A model generated the notes under the pieces. That model saw only the letters and a list, made by a program, of their open reading frames with translations, was not told the DNA's origin and ran no database searches. 64,000 nt of DNA from Pyrrhosoma nymphula (taxonomy: Eukaryota; Arthropoda; Insecta; Odonata; Coenagrionidae): assembly GCA_963573305.1 (NCBI GenBank), contig OY754329.1:17265200-17329199 (forward strand). The letters run 5' to 3'. Numbering within the stretch: the stretch's first letter is position 1; each line of letters begins with the position of its first letter. The position numbers and the translations under genes are program-made. Of the stretch, positions 1 to 12,215 are shown one piece after another.

Positions 1-1870
1 GATTAGAAGCGTCATCTGTTTTGGCGCCCATTATCATTCTTATTATTTTCTTTTGTGTCACTAAGACTGGATTTAGATTCGAGATATATGTTCCGCCCCA
101 GCAACAAAGACCATACTGCAGTTTTGAATTAACTAGTAAGTAGTATACATTTTTTAGTACAGGTAAATTACATATTTGTCTTATGTAATAGAATTTCCTA
201 AGTGCTGTATTCATGTAATTTTTTAAATTTTGTAAATGATTTTTCCAATTTAAATTCTCATCAATAACAAGACCCAAATACTTTATATTACTAACTTGAT
301 TAATTTGCACGCAGTTTCTGCAAACGTAATCTTTAGATAGGAGGCAACTGGCACACTTATAATACAAACAACCAATAGAATCTTTTCTATCTCTTAAGCT
401 GAATCGAATAAGTTTAGTTTTTTTCACTCAGCGTAAGCTTATTTACAGAAAACCAGTATTTTAGCTTGTCTAAGTCGCTTTGCATATGTTCTTTAACTGT
501 TGGCAAGTCTTTTCCAGAATAAGACAAGGCTGTGTCATCAGCAAAACAGGTAAGTTCCCCATTGAATAGTCCAGTACATAAATTGTTGACGTATACTAAG
601 AATAGAATGGAATAGAATATAGTACTGAACCTTGTGGCACACCATAAAGAATAGTTTCAGGTAAACTACAGCACTCTTTAAATTTTACAAACTGCGTCCT
701 TCCACTCAAGCAACTACAAAACCAATTTAGAGCTACGCCTCTTACTCCTGCTTCCCTTAGCCTACATAACAAAATATCATGATCCAGTGAATCAAAGGCC
801 TTTTTGATGTCAACAAATATGCCTGAGGCGCATGCCCCTTTTTTTATCCCATTAAATAATTCAGAGCAAAATTTAAGCAGAGAGTCTTCAGTAGATTTTC
901 CTTCCACAAAACCGAATTGGTTATTTGATAAATAGCTGTTTTTGGAAAAGAAACTTAGTAGACGTTTTTTGACAACCTTTTCTATGATTTTTGAAAACAC
1001 CGACAGCAAGGAAATCGGTCTGTAATTAATTAAATCAGTTTGACTGCCCTTTTTGGGAATTGGTATTACAACAGCAATTTTCATACCTTCGGGAAACTTA
1101 CCCGAACTGAAACTAAGATTTATTATATAGGATATTACAGGAGCTAATATTTCACTGACATATTTCAGAGTGAAGGCTGAAACTCCATCAAATCCGGACG
1201 TTTTATTTGTTTTAAGTTTTTTGATGACATTATTTACCTCAAAAGCAGTGGTTGGATACATGAAAAAGGAGTCCTGAACGTGCTTAATTGGAAATGAACG
1301 ACTATATGGTGAGCTAATTGTACTGTCTATAGCGTCTATTGTATTTCTCAATTTCTTTACGACGCCAACAAAGAAGCTATTAAATTCATTTGAAATATCT
1401 ATGGGGTTTGTCAAAAACATACTTGGCCTATCAGGTACACATATTTTTTCAGTTACAGCCTTACTACCACTTACACCAAGGACACTGTTGATCACTTGCC
1501 ATTGCTTTTTTAAATTATTTTTGTTTTCATTAAACAGATTCAAGTAGTAACTTTCTTTTCTGATAATCATCTCATGTCTAAGCTTAATAGATACAGCGCT
1601 GAAATATCTATGCAGTTTTTTGTCATCTGGCTTATTTTTAAGTTTCTTATATAATATATTTCTCTGTGACAGCCGTTTACAAAGATCAGTGGTCATCCAA
1701 GGTTGGATTGGTGTATACTTAATCCTACGGGTTGTCACAGAAGTACAATTTTCTATATTTTGTTTTAATTTCTTTAAAAAGATGTTGAAAGCTATAGTAA
1801 CATCTTGTTGGTCATATACAGTAGACCAGTCGACACAGTTTAATGACAGTTTCAATTCAATAATGACAAT
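1..1870 (-). mobile_element. 5'-truncated non-LTR retrotransposon (LINE, Jockey/CR1-like), running off the left window edge
   Basis: Read on the minus strand, this block encodes most of a LINE polymerase. The RT core lies in 596-1855. After a frameshift near 600 the reading continues with a VYVNNL segment and the catalytic FADD box (534-545), then a second frameshift near 420. The following stretch carries the usual post-catalytic segment with YLGLVIDENLNW (about 250-290) and continues to the window edge. No endonuclease domain is visible upstream of 1870, which fits 5' truncation during target-primed reverse transcription. At least two frameshifts make this a dead copy. The RT motifs show a LINE; the exact clade is inference. 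Confidence 0.88.
596..1855 (-). pseudogene. Reverse transcriptase fragment of the LINE (419 codons open)
   Basis: Enzyme for RNA-templated DNA synthesis during retrotransposition. Visible landmarks by residue are TSGFDG (219-224), the IPIPKKG segment before NYRPISLLS (264-285), NQFGF (312-316), motif A FVDIKKAFD (347-355, with both aspartates kept) and motif B VPQGSVL (406-412). The normal continuation GPLLF is lost: the frame shifts right after VPQGSVL and runs into a stop at 596. The catalytic FADD box is therefore out of frame, at 534-545. The first codon of this open stretch is TTG, not ATG, so it is only the open part of a longer former ORF. The N-terminal ~100 residues are the basic linker normally found between endonuclease and RT. 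Confidence 0.85.
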
Positions 1871-2029
1871 AATGCTTTGTACCGATAAGTTAATTTTTTA
1901 GGAAAATCAAATTCTGTCAGCAATACGAAGTATTTGCACCTCGTCGCCTCCCACTATATATTTTCTGTTATTCCGTGCGTGACATTAGGTACGCTCTTGA
2001 AAACCATAACGTTTTTAGTAAAACATGGA

Positions 2030-2412
2030 AAAAGAGTCTCATAGCGTTATGTGCCCAATAATTGAATAATGAAAGAAAAGTAAATACTATGAACGAACCT
2101 GTTGACGGCACTGATTCTTCTCTCACAAATTTACTTTGTTATTGCGCATAGCAGTATACACCAACAAGGTATCTTTTGCTTAAGTTAGGAAACACTATAA
2201 GAAATATTACAATATCACTATGTGCCCGATAAATGAATGTGTAGAGGGAAATTAATGCTGTGAACGAACCTGCTGACGGCACCTATTCCACTCTCACGTA
2301 AATTTACTTTGTTATTGCGTGCAGTTACACATAACATCAAGGTAACTTCTACTTTATTTGATAAAATATATTAGAACTATTATGGCACCACTCTCTGCCC
2401 GATAAATTAATG
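2030..2412. repeat. Tandem repeat, period about 170 bp, interrupted by a transposon and resuming at 4533
   Basis: Two adjacent units share phrases such as GAACGAACCTG.TGACGGCAC (near 2092 and 2262), TTTACTTTGTTATTGCG (near 2130 and 2300) and TGTGCCC.ATAA. A third unit begins near 2396 and breaks at 2416. Its continuation (GAACCTGCTGATGAG near 4555, then ATTGCGTATAGCA) appears after the 2.1 kb insertion. Seen directly; the total array length is unknown. Confidence 0.7.
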
Positions 2413-2416
2413 TTTA

Positions 2417-4529
2417 GAGGCCTATTCTGAATTAAAATAAGGCCGAGCTATTCGTCAGAATAGCGCGAAAAGTGGCTATTTTCACGATTCTGGAGACCCA
2501 GTGGCTATTCGGTATTCTGGATGTTGAAATAGCCACAGTAAGTGGCTATTCTAAAGATGACGACAGCGCGGTGGCTATTCGGTATTTTGAACGGCGGAAA
2601 GCACCGGAGAGGGTCGAATTATTATTGCTCGGCCTTCAATAGCGGGCTATTCTCAATAGCTCGACCCTATCTCACGTACAGCGGAGAGGGAAAATGGCAC
2701 TTCTCCGGCTTGACACATTACTATTTCAAGAGAAATGGATTAATTCGCCGAGTGAAAAGTTTTTATAAATGCGCATACTTGGCATGATGACTGACATGGA
2801 TTTCATGGAAATACGTTAGTTGCGTTAGTTTAACTGGGTGAAAAAGACGTTCAGGCTGGTGTGACGAAAGCGGACATTTACCACGATAGTTTAGACTAAG
2901 ACTCAGCTAAAATCAAAGATATTTCCAAGCATATACGTACGCACAAGTATACGAGGGTTTAATTTAAAAAAGCACGCTATATTTATTCAAACGTCATTCG
3001 CTTTGACGAATCGTACTGGTAAACTTAAGTAAAAATCAACCCAAACAAATACAATTTCACCCCATTAAAATGGATAAAATTCACTTAAATTGGGTTCTTC
3101 AAAATAATGTATTAAGTTGTCATCACCCACTAAAACCTTAGTTGTTTACGTAATAGCTAATCTTCAACAATTATTAAGGCAGTAAAATTGTTTCTGCATC
3201 ATTTCAATGGAGACCGATATATTTACGGTGAGAGAACTATTGCGTCTATCTGCCCTTTAGTTGCGGATTATTTCCCATTATGAATTGAACGTATTTTATT
3301 TGCTACTGGCCACAGGATAACATTATAATATACAATGTAATAATTTCATACTCCGTAATGCAATTTGCCAGTACAAAGGCATATTTCCTATCGCTTATTC
3401 CTACTTATAGGGAATACGAACACTACAAAAATCTTGGTTATAATTTTAGAATTTCCCAAGCATATGTCTGAACAAGTATACTAGGGTTGAATTGAAAAGA
3501 GCACACCACTTTTGTGTATCGTAATGGCAAAATTAAGTAAAAATCAACAACAAGGCCAAATTCGCCCCGTGAAACATCACGTAAATGTAAAAAAAAAAAA
3601 AAAATATTAAAAAAAAAAATTAATGACCCATCTTCAGGGAAATTAATTCATAAACTTTTCATTACCCACAAAAACCTCAGGTGTTTACTAAATAGCCAAT
3701 CCTAAAAAATTATAAAGACAATAAAATTATTTCTGTACCATTTCAACTGAGACCGATATTAACAGTTTTCTATATCCATCTCTCGCTTACATTTACCTTC
3801 GCGTCAATGCCACTACAAACTTTAACAACAGTCAATGGGAGCTCCTAGGCCATTACTGCAAGTTGAATAAGAAATCACAGAGTAGAATAACATGTATTAC
3901 AATAATAATAATTCTCGACTTGCGATACTTGCATGTCAAAACAGCCAGTCACAAATTACAAATGTCAACATGAGATACGACTCGCTGATAGCATAATAAG
4001 GTTCACTACTATCACAAAATTGGTAAAGGGAAAGAGGAAACTCCATACATTATTTAATACTTGGGATCGCAGGCATTATTTACATAAATAACTTTAAAAA
4101 TGTGATGTTTAAATCTTATTACAGCAGAAGACTCACATTAGCATTCACCGCTCCGCCATAATATTATCGTAAGTCATTTTATAGAATATGTAGAATAAAT
4201 TGCTTCAAGCTTGTTTGTTAAAAGTTTTAGCTTATAATACATAAAAAGTATTATATTTATAATTTTATCTATTTAAGAGGTAAAATAATTCATAGATTAT
4301 TTCATCGAAGCTAGAACGCCAGCTTGCTTCTCATTGGCTGCTGACATTTCAAATTACCGTTTTGAAAATTTTTCATACCGGAAGAGGCGGGCAAAGACAA
4401 CATCGCCACAAACACTAGTGTTCCCGAGCTATTTATTGCCCCGCTCGATTCAGAATACGGAAATGAGCTATAATGAGGTGTGAAATAGCTCGATCGTGGA
4501 ATAGCGAGCCCCGATTCAGAATAGACCTC
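2417..4529. mobile_element. Non-autonomous PIF/Harbinger-like DNA transposon, 2.1 kb, TTA target duplication
   Basis: Both ends carry the inverted repeat GAGGYCTATTCTGAAT (2417-2432 and 4514-4529) and are flanked by TTA (2414-2416 and 4530-4532). A 3 bp TWA duplication is typical of PIF/Harbinger elements. Repeated GTGGCTATTC motifs occupy the left subterminal 200 bp, a possible transposase-binding array. The interior contains a diverged direct duplication of about 330 bp (about 2913-3260 against 3445-3790). No transposase or Myb-like ORF is visible, so the element would depend on a partner in trans. The superfamily is inferred from termini and duplication length only. Confidence 0.72.
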
Positions 4530-4532
4530 TTA

Positions 4533-5934
4533 GAGAGAAATTAATGCAGTCAACGAACCTGCTGATGAGATTGCGTATAGCAATTCGGATTTCATTTGTC
4601 AGCTCTAGCTCGGTCCGATCCCTCCATCAGTGGGCAAAAATGGCACAACGTACGCAAACCTCTATCGTTTACGTCATCACAGGACGTCAGACAACATAAC
4701 CACCCCCACCACTCCCGAGAAGTCGTTGTAGGACCGACTGAGAATATCATTGCAGGGCTCCTCCGTCCCTACAACTGCCATAATGTAGGGGCGACTGAGA
4801 ATGCGGCCCTTAGTTAGCGTCTAGGGCGTAATTCGGAGCAGTGTGGAAAATTTCACGTAATGTGTTCGTTGGTTTCTGAGATTTGTTGATCAGTCAGTGT
4901 GTCGGTGGTATGTCACTTCTATATACTTGTATGGATTTCGGAAGTGTCCATCTATTCCCCTCTATATTTAAGAAACGAGTTGATCAAGGGGAATGTGGTG
5001 CACTAAATTTAGTTTTTACAGTATCAGAAAAACTTATAATTTTCGTAAATATCCGGGTTCGATTCCGGGTGACTTTACTTTTCCGTCAGTTTACACAGGA
5101 ATTACCATTATTTTAGAGTGAAATTCTTTCATTCCCAAATAATGAAATACATGAATGTGAACCAAATTCTTTAGTTATTGTTCTAATAGACTTCTATATC
5201 TCTATTTAAGCTTTAACGCGTGGTGCTTTGAGTTATGCAGTCGAAGATGTGATGAATATGCAAAAAAATTAGACATCCTGTATTTGGCAGTCTTTCTAAA
5301 CTTTCTCACGTCAACCGTCATTATTTGTAACACATTACATCCATGTGTTACATGACAGAAAGAATGTTGTTGTTGTAAAAGTGAAAATTATTCAAAGATA
5401 TAGGGCAAGCTGTTTCAATTTGGATGGTACATATTAAATGTTGTTTATGAAGAAAGTGCAAAAAATAAGGATACGTAAATTCACAATTAACATGATTATC
5501 TAGTACTAATTTATTTGTTATTTGTTTTACAATATTTCCCACATAAAATGTCTCATTATCTTAAATTTACTATTTATAATCATTTGTGTACATTGAGAAT
5601 TTGTTGTGAATGTAATAACAATTGTGTCATAATCTATTAACATATATTTGAATAAATAATGAAATATTTTATATTTGTGAAGATCTCCATTCATATATTC
5701 ACCACCATTATTGATGGACACACTCGTTCTCTAGCACGTTTTGGTTTCCTGCTCCAAGTGAGTGCGTACTTTATGTTTTTCCTCTCCCCTACCTGTCTTC
5801 ATATACTCTGTTACGACCACAGCATTCACGTCTTAATCTTCTAAATTATTTAGTAAAATAAATATTTTGATTGATGAACCGCTTGAATTCCGGCATTCAT
5901 CATCCTAGATCGTTTACCGTCAGTCCAATTCTTC
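4533..5934. other. No gene recognised; end of the tandem unit, then AT-rich sequence
   Basis: The first ~60 bases finish the interrupted tandem unit. An isolated pol III box B-like GGTTCGATTCC lies at 5057-5067 with no box A or cloverleaf around it. The short open frames have no recognisable domain. Confidence 0.5.
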
Positions 5935-6499
5935 TTAAGGTAGTTTGAGCGAAAAATCATTTCAGTTAGAATTTGATGAATTAGGCCTCATTTTAAAGAA
6001 ACAAATCTCATCTTTCAAATGATATAAAAATATCAACCCCTTGCCGAACTACTTGTCGAGCAATTTGCCTGTAAATATAAGCTGTTTTACATGGGACAGA
6101 TTATGGCTGAGCGCTCCAGAGGGAGAATATTGAAGGAAATAGGAATTTATAACATCTATATTTCGTCAAAAAACTAACGGTGTATAGATTGCATATTTTA
6201 TCATCTATTTATAAAAAATAATCCATTACTCACCACAGTAACTTTTACAAAATCGCAAAGAAAACCTGAGGTTTTGAAGGGTTTTCAGCAGTTCGGCGTG
6301 AAAAAATGAGTCAAGTTAGAGACCTATGTAGCTTTAGTTATTTAATTACTGAGATTTTTGGGGATATACAGCTATATATTTGCGCCATTAATATTACAAT
6401 ATTTATTTCATACATCTTACAGACGCTGAAATAAAAAAAATAAAATTTGAATATGGTCTCCACTATGACTAGGGAACTATCTCGCTCAAACCACCTTAA
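5935..6499 (-). mobile_element. Family X TTAA-flanked inverted-repeat element, copy 1
   Basis: A ~565 bp element bounded by TTAA. Its inverted ends are GGTAGTTTGAGCGA and, at the other end, TCGCTCAAACCACC. Orientation is called minus because the end bearing the ATAGTTCCCTAGTCAT block is on the right. It has no coding capacity. Nine copies in this window align along their length, which defines the family. TTAA at almost every boundary suggests piggyBac-type integration, but TTAA could also be part of the terminal repeat. Confidence 0.85.
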
Positions 6500-6715
6500 G
6501 TGAATTGTTCAGTCTTTTAGCATTTTTTTCAACTTTGAGCTGGGAGTGCGCCAACCCCCAAACTGGCATTTCTTTCTTCGAGATTTACACTCTCTAGTCT
6601 GTTTCTAAGCGGGTGCAATTTCATTTTACTCCAGTAGCCCATATTTGGGCAGCTTCCTGCCTCCTCCTGAGGACTCACCCTCTTTAGGTCATAGGCTCCC
6701 TCGAGGTTTCTTTGT

Positions 6716-7281
6716 GGTGGTTCGAGCGATATAGTTCCCTAGTCATAATGGAGACTATATTCAAATTTTATTTTTTTATTTCAGAATCTGTAAGAAATAT
6801 GAAATAAATATTGTAATATTAATGGCGCAAAGACATAGTGATTACCAAATTATATATATTATTACCAAAATTCTCAGTAATTAAATAAATAAAGCTACAT
6901 AAGTCTCTAACTTGACTCATTTTTTCCCGCCGTACGGCTGAAAACTCTTCAAAACAGCTGGTTTTTTGCGATTCTGTTAAAATTATGTGGTAATAGATTA
7001 TATTTTATAAATAGTTGAGAAAACATGCAATCTACACACTGTTAGTTTTTTGACGAAATCTAGGTGCTAGAAGTTCCTAATTTGATTGATATTCTCCCTC
7101 TGGAGTGCAAAGCCATAATCTATTCCATGTTAAACAGCTCATATTTTGAGGAAAATTGCTCAAAACGTAGTTCGGCAAGGGGTTGATTTTTTCATATAAT
7201 TGGAAATATGAGACTTTTTTCTATAAAATGAGGCCAAATTCATCAAATTCTAGGTGAAGTGATTTTCGCTCAAACTACCTT
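6716..7281 (+). mobile_element. Family X element, copy 2
   Basis: Nearly full-length copy in the opposite orientation to copy 1, from which it is separated by ~215 bp, so the two could pair as a long hairpin in a transcript. The left TTAA is lost and the right boundary reads TTCAA. The middle shares the GCCGTACGGCTGAAA block (near 6933) and the ATATTCTCCCTCTGGA block (near 7088) with the other copies. Confidence 0.83.
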
Positions 7282-7284
7282 CAA

Positions 7285-10050
7285 AGCGTCAAAAAGTGAA
7301 GGTGATGGTGCACAAATAGTAGGTAGCCTCACTCCCCACATTATCCTCGCACAATCCGATTTCACCTTCCTCTGCCACTTTCCGCTGGCCATGTGATTAA
7401 ATGTAACACATTATAAAAAGTTGTGTTACCATCCAGTCCACCCCTATTTTGTGCAGTAATTCCATTTGATCCGTTCACTTTTCCTTAAAAAAAGGCCTCC
7501 TCAAAGTCCACGAAGCGGACGAACACATCCTGGCCGTATCCTAAGTTACCATTAGTGTCCGTATTCTTTCCCATAGCATTCACGTTTCTTTTCCTCTTCG
7601 ATACGCGAAGTTTTCGTCACAAAATTAGCACTTTATCTCTAACCATTTATTTATAGTTCTATGAACTACCTCTGCGACACGCAAAATCAAACTTAAAGTC
7701 CTAAAATACTTTTACCTCTCTATTTTTCGATGTAGAACTTAAAACTGATTTTACAAGATCTTTGGATCACAAACTTTCCTCGTAACCTCGGATATGCTCG
7801 TAGAACTTGCACCGAAGATTTTGATTAGTTCAGCTGACCATATTCTTGTACCTGTTAATTCCCACCAGAGCTATGTCTATGTCTACTATGTCACTAATGT
7901 CTATTTCCCTGACCATTTTCTCACGGCTAAATCGATGCCAAGTTCCATAGTTTGGGTACTGAGCCCACTCTTTATGCCGTAAGGCTCCTCGGCGAATTAG
8001 TTCAACTTTTCATGAATATCATTTTCGATCTTCTCTCTTGTTTTTAGGAATGACATTCTTTTTGCACCTCGTGATAGTTCTTCCCTTTTTCCTGAATAAC
8101 GAGTTCGGTTTCTCTCTCTTTTTTGGGATTTCTCTTTCTCCTCTATGTTTCCTCCACCATGTGTCCCTAGCCTTCTTGGTTTCTCGTTTCAGCCTAATAT
8201 CCGTACTCTTCAAGCTCTTCGTGCATATTCTTCCCAAGCCCTGTGCAAAAAGATTTTTTCCCCATTCTCTTCGAAAATAAAATAAAAAGACTCGTTATTT
8301 ACAACTATTTACCTCAAAGTTCACCGTAGGTATCCAGTAGAAGTGTGTTATGGCCAATTTCATAAACATTTAGCTGTGGAGTCAATGGTTATGATATCCA
8401 TAAGTAACGTAACTCATTACTAAACTCGGGTAAGAATAAAGGTATAGTATAAATGCAGTAAGTTATAGTATATATTATCAAAGAAACTCGTGTTATGGTA
8501 TATACCAAGTATATATACCAGTCATATAATATACTTAAATTTTGTAACTCTCTCCGAATAATTATTTATTCGAAAATCTTATTTGTCGTCTTGTCAAGCT
8601 CTTATGTTTTATTATCATTCCAAATCTTATCTAAATTACCACAAGTCCTCTGCTATGCAAAATAGGTGCTAAATATAATGGGAGATAAATTTTCTGGAAC
8701 ATACATCCAACCAACATTGAGTAAAGAATTCCTTACCCTATGATTCCTTTCAAGGACCTAATACCCAATGTAGCTAGATCTTCGAGTGCTACAAGTTCTC
8801 AATTGTTATGGTCAGTTAAACTTCGCTTCACGGATGGCAAAATTATTTTTTAATTAAAAAAGAATTGCATCAAAATTACGATAAATACCCTATCTACCAG
8901 CTTCTGGTATCTTATTACAATAATAGTTTAAAGCAATGGCAAATGAATGTCAACAAATGGGTACCATTCTTGAAATAATATGAACAATTATATACCACAA
9001 TATGTGTTCCAAAGATGTACCACGTATGCTTATAGTATGATTAACAAAACAGTAGATGATGGGCGTGAATATAGCTATCAATTCAGCAATCCTTCAGACA
9101 GCGTAAAATACGATCACACTGTAGTTTCCCCATTCAAGTAGATGTATACTCTGGAACATTCCCCATCTGGTTTGAGGAAAACCTGAAAAAATTGGAAAAA
9201 TCTGGTTAATAGAAAAGCCTGGAAACTTACCAGTGGTTGGTAATATTCGCAAATGGTGCTAGTGGCTTTCTAATGGAATGACTCTAGATTTAATAAAATC
9301 ATTTCCTATATTCTATGAATTCGATTTGATAACTTGAGAAAGTTAAGTGGTGGCTCATGTAACCCAGTTTCGTAATTTTTATGGATACGGCATAATCCAG
9401 ATTGAAGGACCGTGGAACAGAAGTTGAGTGGCAAAGCGTTCGCAACCGGGACTGCGATAATGCTCGGTTTATCCACAGTGCATTCGCCCGTTTTTAGCAT
9501 AAAATTGTGCCTATGCAATTTTATATTTATTTTAAATCGCTATAGTGAACAAATAAACTCGTCATTCTTAACTCATATATCGAGTAATCACCTCTCCAAA
9601 ATAGTTAATTGAACATCAACCATTGTGGTTGCAAATGAGAACAATAGCATGCAGTAATTTATGAGACCTTTCTATGAAATTATTGAATATTTTGAAGTTA
9701 TAGAAATTATTGAAAGTTTTAAGAGAGCAAATTCGAATGCCGCCGTGACTTATTCAACTCTTACATATACGAGATACGTAATTTTTTGTTTCTACTAACG
9801 GTCGTAAATGGCGAAGGCAGTTTGTAATGACACAAGATACATATTCCCATCATCATAGTCCGGGGTTCATTGCTCAGAGCCTATTAATTCCCATTTTTCA
9901 ATCTTTCGCAGAGAGACTGGTTCGAGTACGGGAGACAAAATGTTTAGCGTGATATCAATTCTTAGTTCCGGCCAAGAGATTCGAGATTGAAATCGAAATT
10001 TCACGCCTCGGTGAACGACCCCATTGTGACGGGAACGACTCATTTTCTAC
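7285..10050. other. No gene recognised; AT-rich intergenic or intronic sequence
   Basis: Only short open frames without domain signatures are present. 8440-8540 is dense in TATA/ATAT dinucleotides. No inverted-repeat element or LINE motif was seen here. Confidence 0.45.
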
Positions 10051-10676
10051 GCGGTCATTGTGCTTCCCAGAAGAGCCGATAGTGCCGACGATATGGACTC
10101 GTTCATCCTCAAGGAAAGAGGAGGTTGTCCTCCCCCCCAAGGAGACGATCCCAACATACATATTTATATATATCCTCACACATATCTTCCTCTCTCCATT
10201 TCTTTCTCCCCATTCGTGGTTATTACGTATTTAAAAAAAAGACTCGGCCCGTCTCCGGCAGACGCCGTGGCGTCAGGGCCCTCGGGTAGGTTGCCGAGGG
10301 AACAGTCGCTACGCGCGTGGCCTCCATATGCTCGTAGGCAGGCGGGTAGACGCTCAACGCGGGCCGATAGGGCGTGGAAGGAGACGTAGGGGGGAGGAGG
10401 AGGAGGTTAGGTAGGTGTGTTTCCCTTGCGAGAGTGTGTGGTGTGTAGTACATGGGAGGTGGAAGGATAGCGAGAGGAGAAGTAAGTGAGGGGTAAGGAG
10501 TTTGGAGGGAAGGGGCCGAGGCCTTTGAGGCTTCCCGCATGGGGTGAGGACTGCCTCGCCGGGTTGGGAGAGGGACGGAAAGGGGGTGGGGGAGGAGGGT
10601 GGGTGGGAACGCGAGGGGCGGGGCGGGAAGGATGGGGTGGGACAAAAAGACTGCGCATCCTCGCACAGCCCAGCAG

Positions 10677-10711
10677 TCAGTTGGTGTCTTTCAAGTCTTC
10701 CAGCGTGGTCG
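10677..10711 (+). promoter_or_regulatory. Initiator TCAGTT with DPE-like GGTCG downstream
   Basis: TCAGTT at 10677-10682 matches the arthropod initiator core, with A+1 at 10679. GGTCG at 10707-10711 matches the downstream promoter element consensus RGWYV but sits at +29, one base off the usual +28. No TATA box is visible upstream. A chance match is possible in 64 kb; its place inside a CpG-rich island is the main support. Confidence 0.3.
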
Positions 10712-11713
10712 TATGCGGCGCAGCCCAGGAGTCCCTCCACGTGCATTGAGATCGCCGAGGCTGATCCTTCGTGCGCGACTCCACGGGATCGCGGCAGTTC
10801 CTTGCTGCCGTCGCCTTTTCTGTTGCTACCCATCCCCGCCCTGCAAGTCACCTAAGGCAGAGGAAGGTCGGGCATCAATGTCTCTCTTTGATTGACACGA
10901 TTTCCTTAGCAACGCCGTCCTGTTTTGATGCTGACTGTCGATTCAACCTGCCACTACGGGGATAAGAAAGGCCCGTGGGGCCCGCGCTTGTGGAAGCCTG
11001 AATAAAGACGCGGTCAGAATTGCGCGACCACCTACATTTGGATCGAAGTTGCCATCGGCTCGTTATTCTGTTGTTTTTTCGATTGGTGTTTGCGACCGAC
11101 CAGCCAGAGTTAAGTTGTCGAAAGTGGTAAGCCAGGTGATATAATATCTCGCCTGGACGAGCTGGTCAGGGGTCATCTAAGAAAATTCTCGTTGACCCCG
11201 ATTTGTGCCCAGGTAGGCTGTCCGCTTTGTTGAGGCTGAACTTGAACTTGGCACCATCCTCCTGCCGAAGAGATGAGATATAGTGAATTCAATCGGTATC
11301 CATAATAACACATTGACCACACCATTTCTAACTAGCAGGTCATTGTACATCTTCTGCGTTCCCGATAGAACTCAACAGGCTGGAAACTGACATATACCCT
11401 TGAAGTTACCCGCCAATTGGACGTGAGTCGAAAGCGGGATCGTATTAGTGCCGGAAGAGAGGAGGGCTCGGACGTTTTAACACTTGGCACTCGAATACGG
11501 AAAAACAAGAGTGATCTCGCGCAGAGCGAGGCAGGGTAACGAGGCAACAGGGGGGTGTGAAGTAAGCAGTTAGAATCTGATCTGAACAGGGGACTTCGGA
11601 GAGGCCATTCGAGCACCTAAGGAAGAAGTGCGCCGTGGTGATTGCCTGGGAGTGGTCCCCAGGGACTTCCCATTGTTCTTTTTGGTGGATCGGTGCGGCG
11701 GTCGCGGAGGGCG

Positions 11714-11954
11714 ATGTGCGTCTCCGCTGCCGGCAAGGGCGGCGGCGTGGGTGTCGTTCGTGGCGGCGTCGACCTGCGTGGGCGTCGAGGGTCTTCCGCC
11801 CGCCGTCTCTTCCTCCTCGCGCCGCCGCCACCGATGCTGTTCCTGCTCGCGCTGCTTTGGGGCTCTTGGGCGACCGTCGTCGGCGGCGTGCCGCTGAAGG
11901 GGCGACTCCCCGACGGCCAAGGCGCAACGCCCCCGCACCCAGACTCGTTCGGAG
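11714..11954 (+). CDS. Candidate first coding exon of an unidentified secreted or membrane protein
   Basis: An open frame from ATG 11714 (or the internal ATG 11834) runs into GGAG|GTAAGA, a near-consensus splice donor with the intron starting at 11955. From the second ATG the product begins with a hydrophobic run, MLFLLALLWGSWATVVGG, which looks like a signal peptide, followed by a polar, proline-containing stretch. From the first ATG there would be a 40-residue basic Gly/Arg-rich leader, unusual for a signal peptide, so 11834 may be the real start; however its -3 base is C, while ATG 11714 has G at -3. No family is recognised and no downstream exon was identified in the window. It could be a chance frame in GC-rich DNA. 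Confidence 0.35.
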
Positions 11955-12149
11955 GTAAGAGACTTCAACGACCGGCGGCCTCCCTCTTCCTTTTTTCCGT
12001 TATGCCGGCGGAGGTTCCTGACTGAGGCGAGAAACCATTCTCTCGATTGTGCTCGGCGCGCGTAAGATTACGGCCATCGTCGATGCGCGACTTTTTAAGT
12101 CTCCTTGGAAAACTATCATATGCCGTTGCATCGTTATTTTACACGAAAC

Positions 12150-12215
12150 GATGAGTTGTAATAATAATAATGTCCTCTTTATTTTAAAGCAAATTTAGGT
12201 CTTTATAGACCTTTC
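12150..12215 (-). mobile_element. LINE 3' tail fragment with (ATT)n end
   Basis: On the minus strand the sequence reads GTAAGAAAGGTCTATAAAGACC, then AATAAAGAGGACATTATTATTATT. A terminal AATAAA plus a short tandem tail is characteristic of CR1/Jockey-type LINE 3' ends. An open stretch further upstream on the same strand (to 12390) has no recognised motif. Confidence 0.35.

Larger units (their letters stand above)
10250..12060 (+). promoter_or_regulatory. CpG-rich island, probable promoter and first-exon region of a host gene
   Basis: GC content and CpG frequency rise sharply compared with the AT-rich flanks, most strongly at 10250-10860 and 11600-12020. Many overlapping open frames in all directions are a by-product of this composition. 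The island contains an arthropod-type initiator (10677-10682) and ends just after a candidate splice donor at 11955. The sequence between holds a purine-rich, G-run stretch (10385-10640). That it is a promoter is inferred from composition plus these sites. Confidence 0.5.

Noticed and set aside
5057..5067. tRNA gene suggested by GGTTCGATTCC
   Set aside because: No box A and no cloverleaf can be formed around it.
10223..10895. Several overlapping 80-165 codon frames on both strands
   Set aside because: High GC and rare stops explain them; they overlap in all frames and show no domain, no splice context and low-complexity Pro/Ser/Gly composition.
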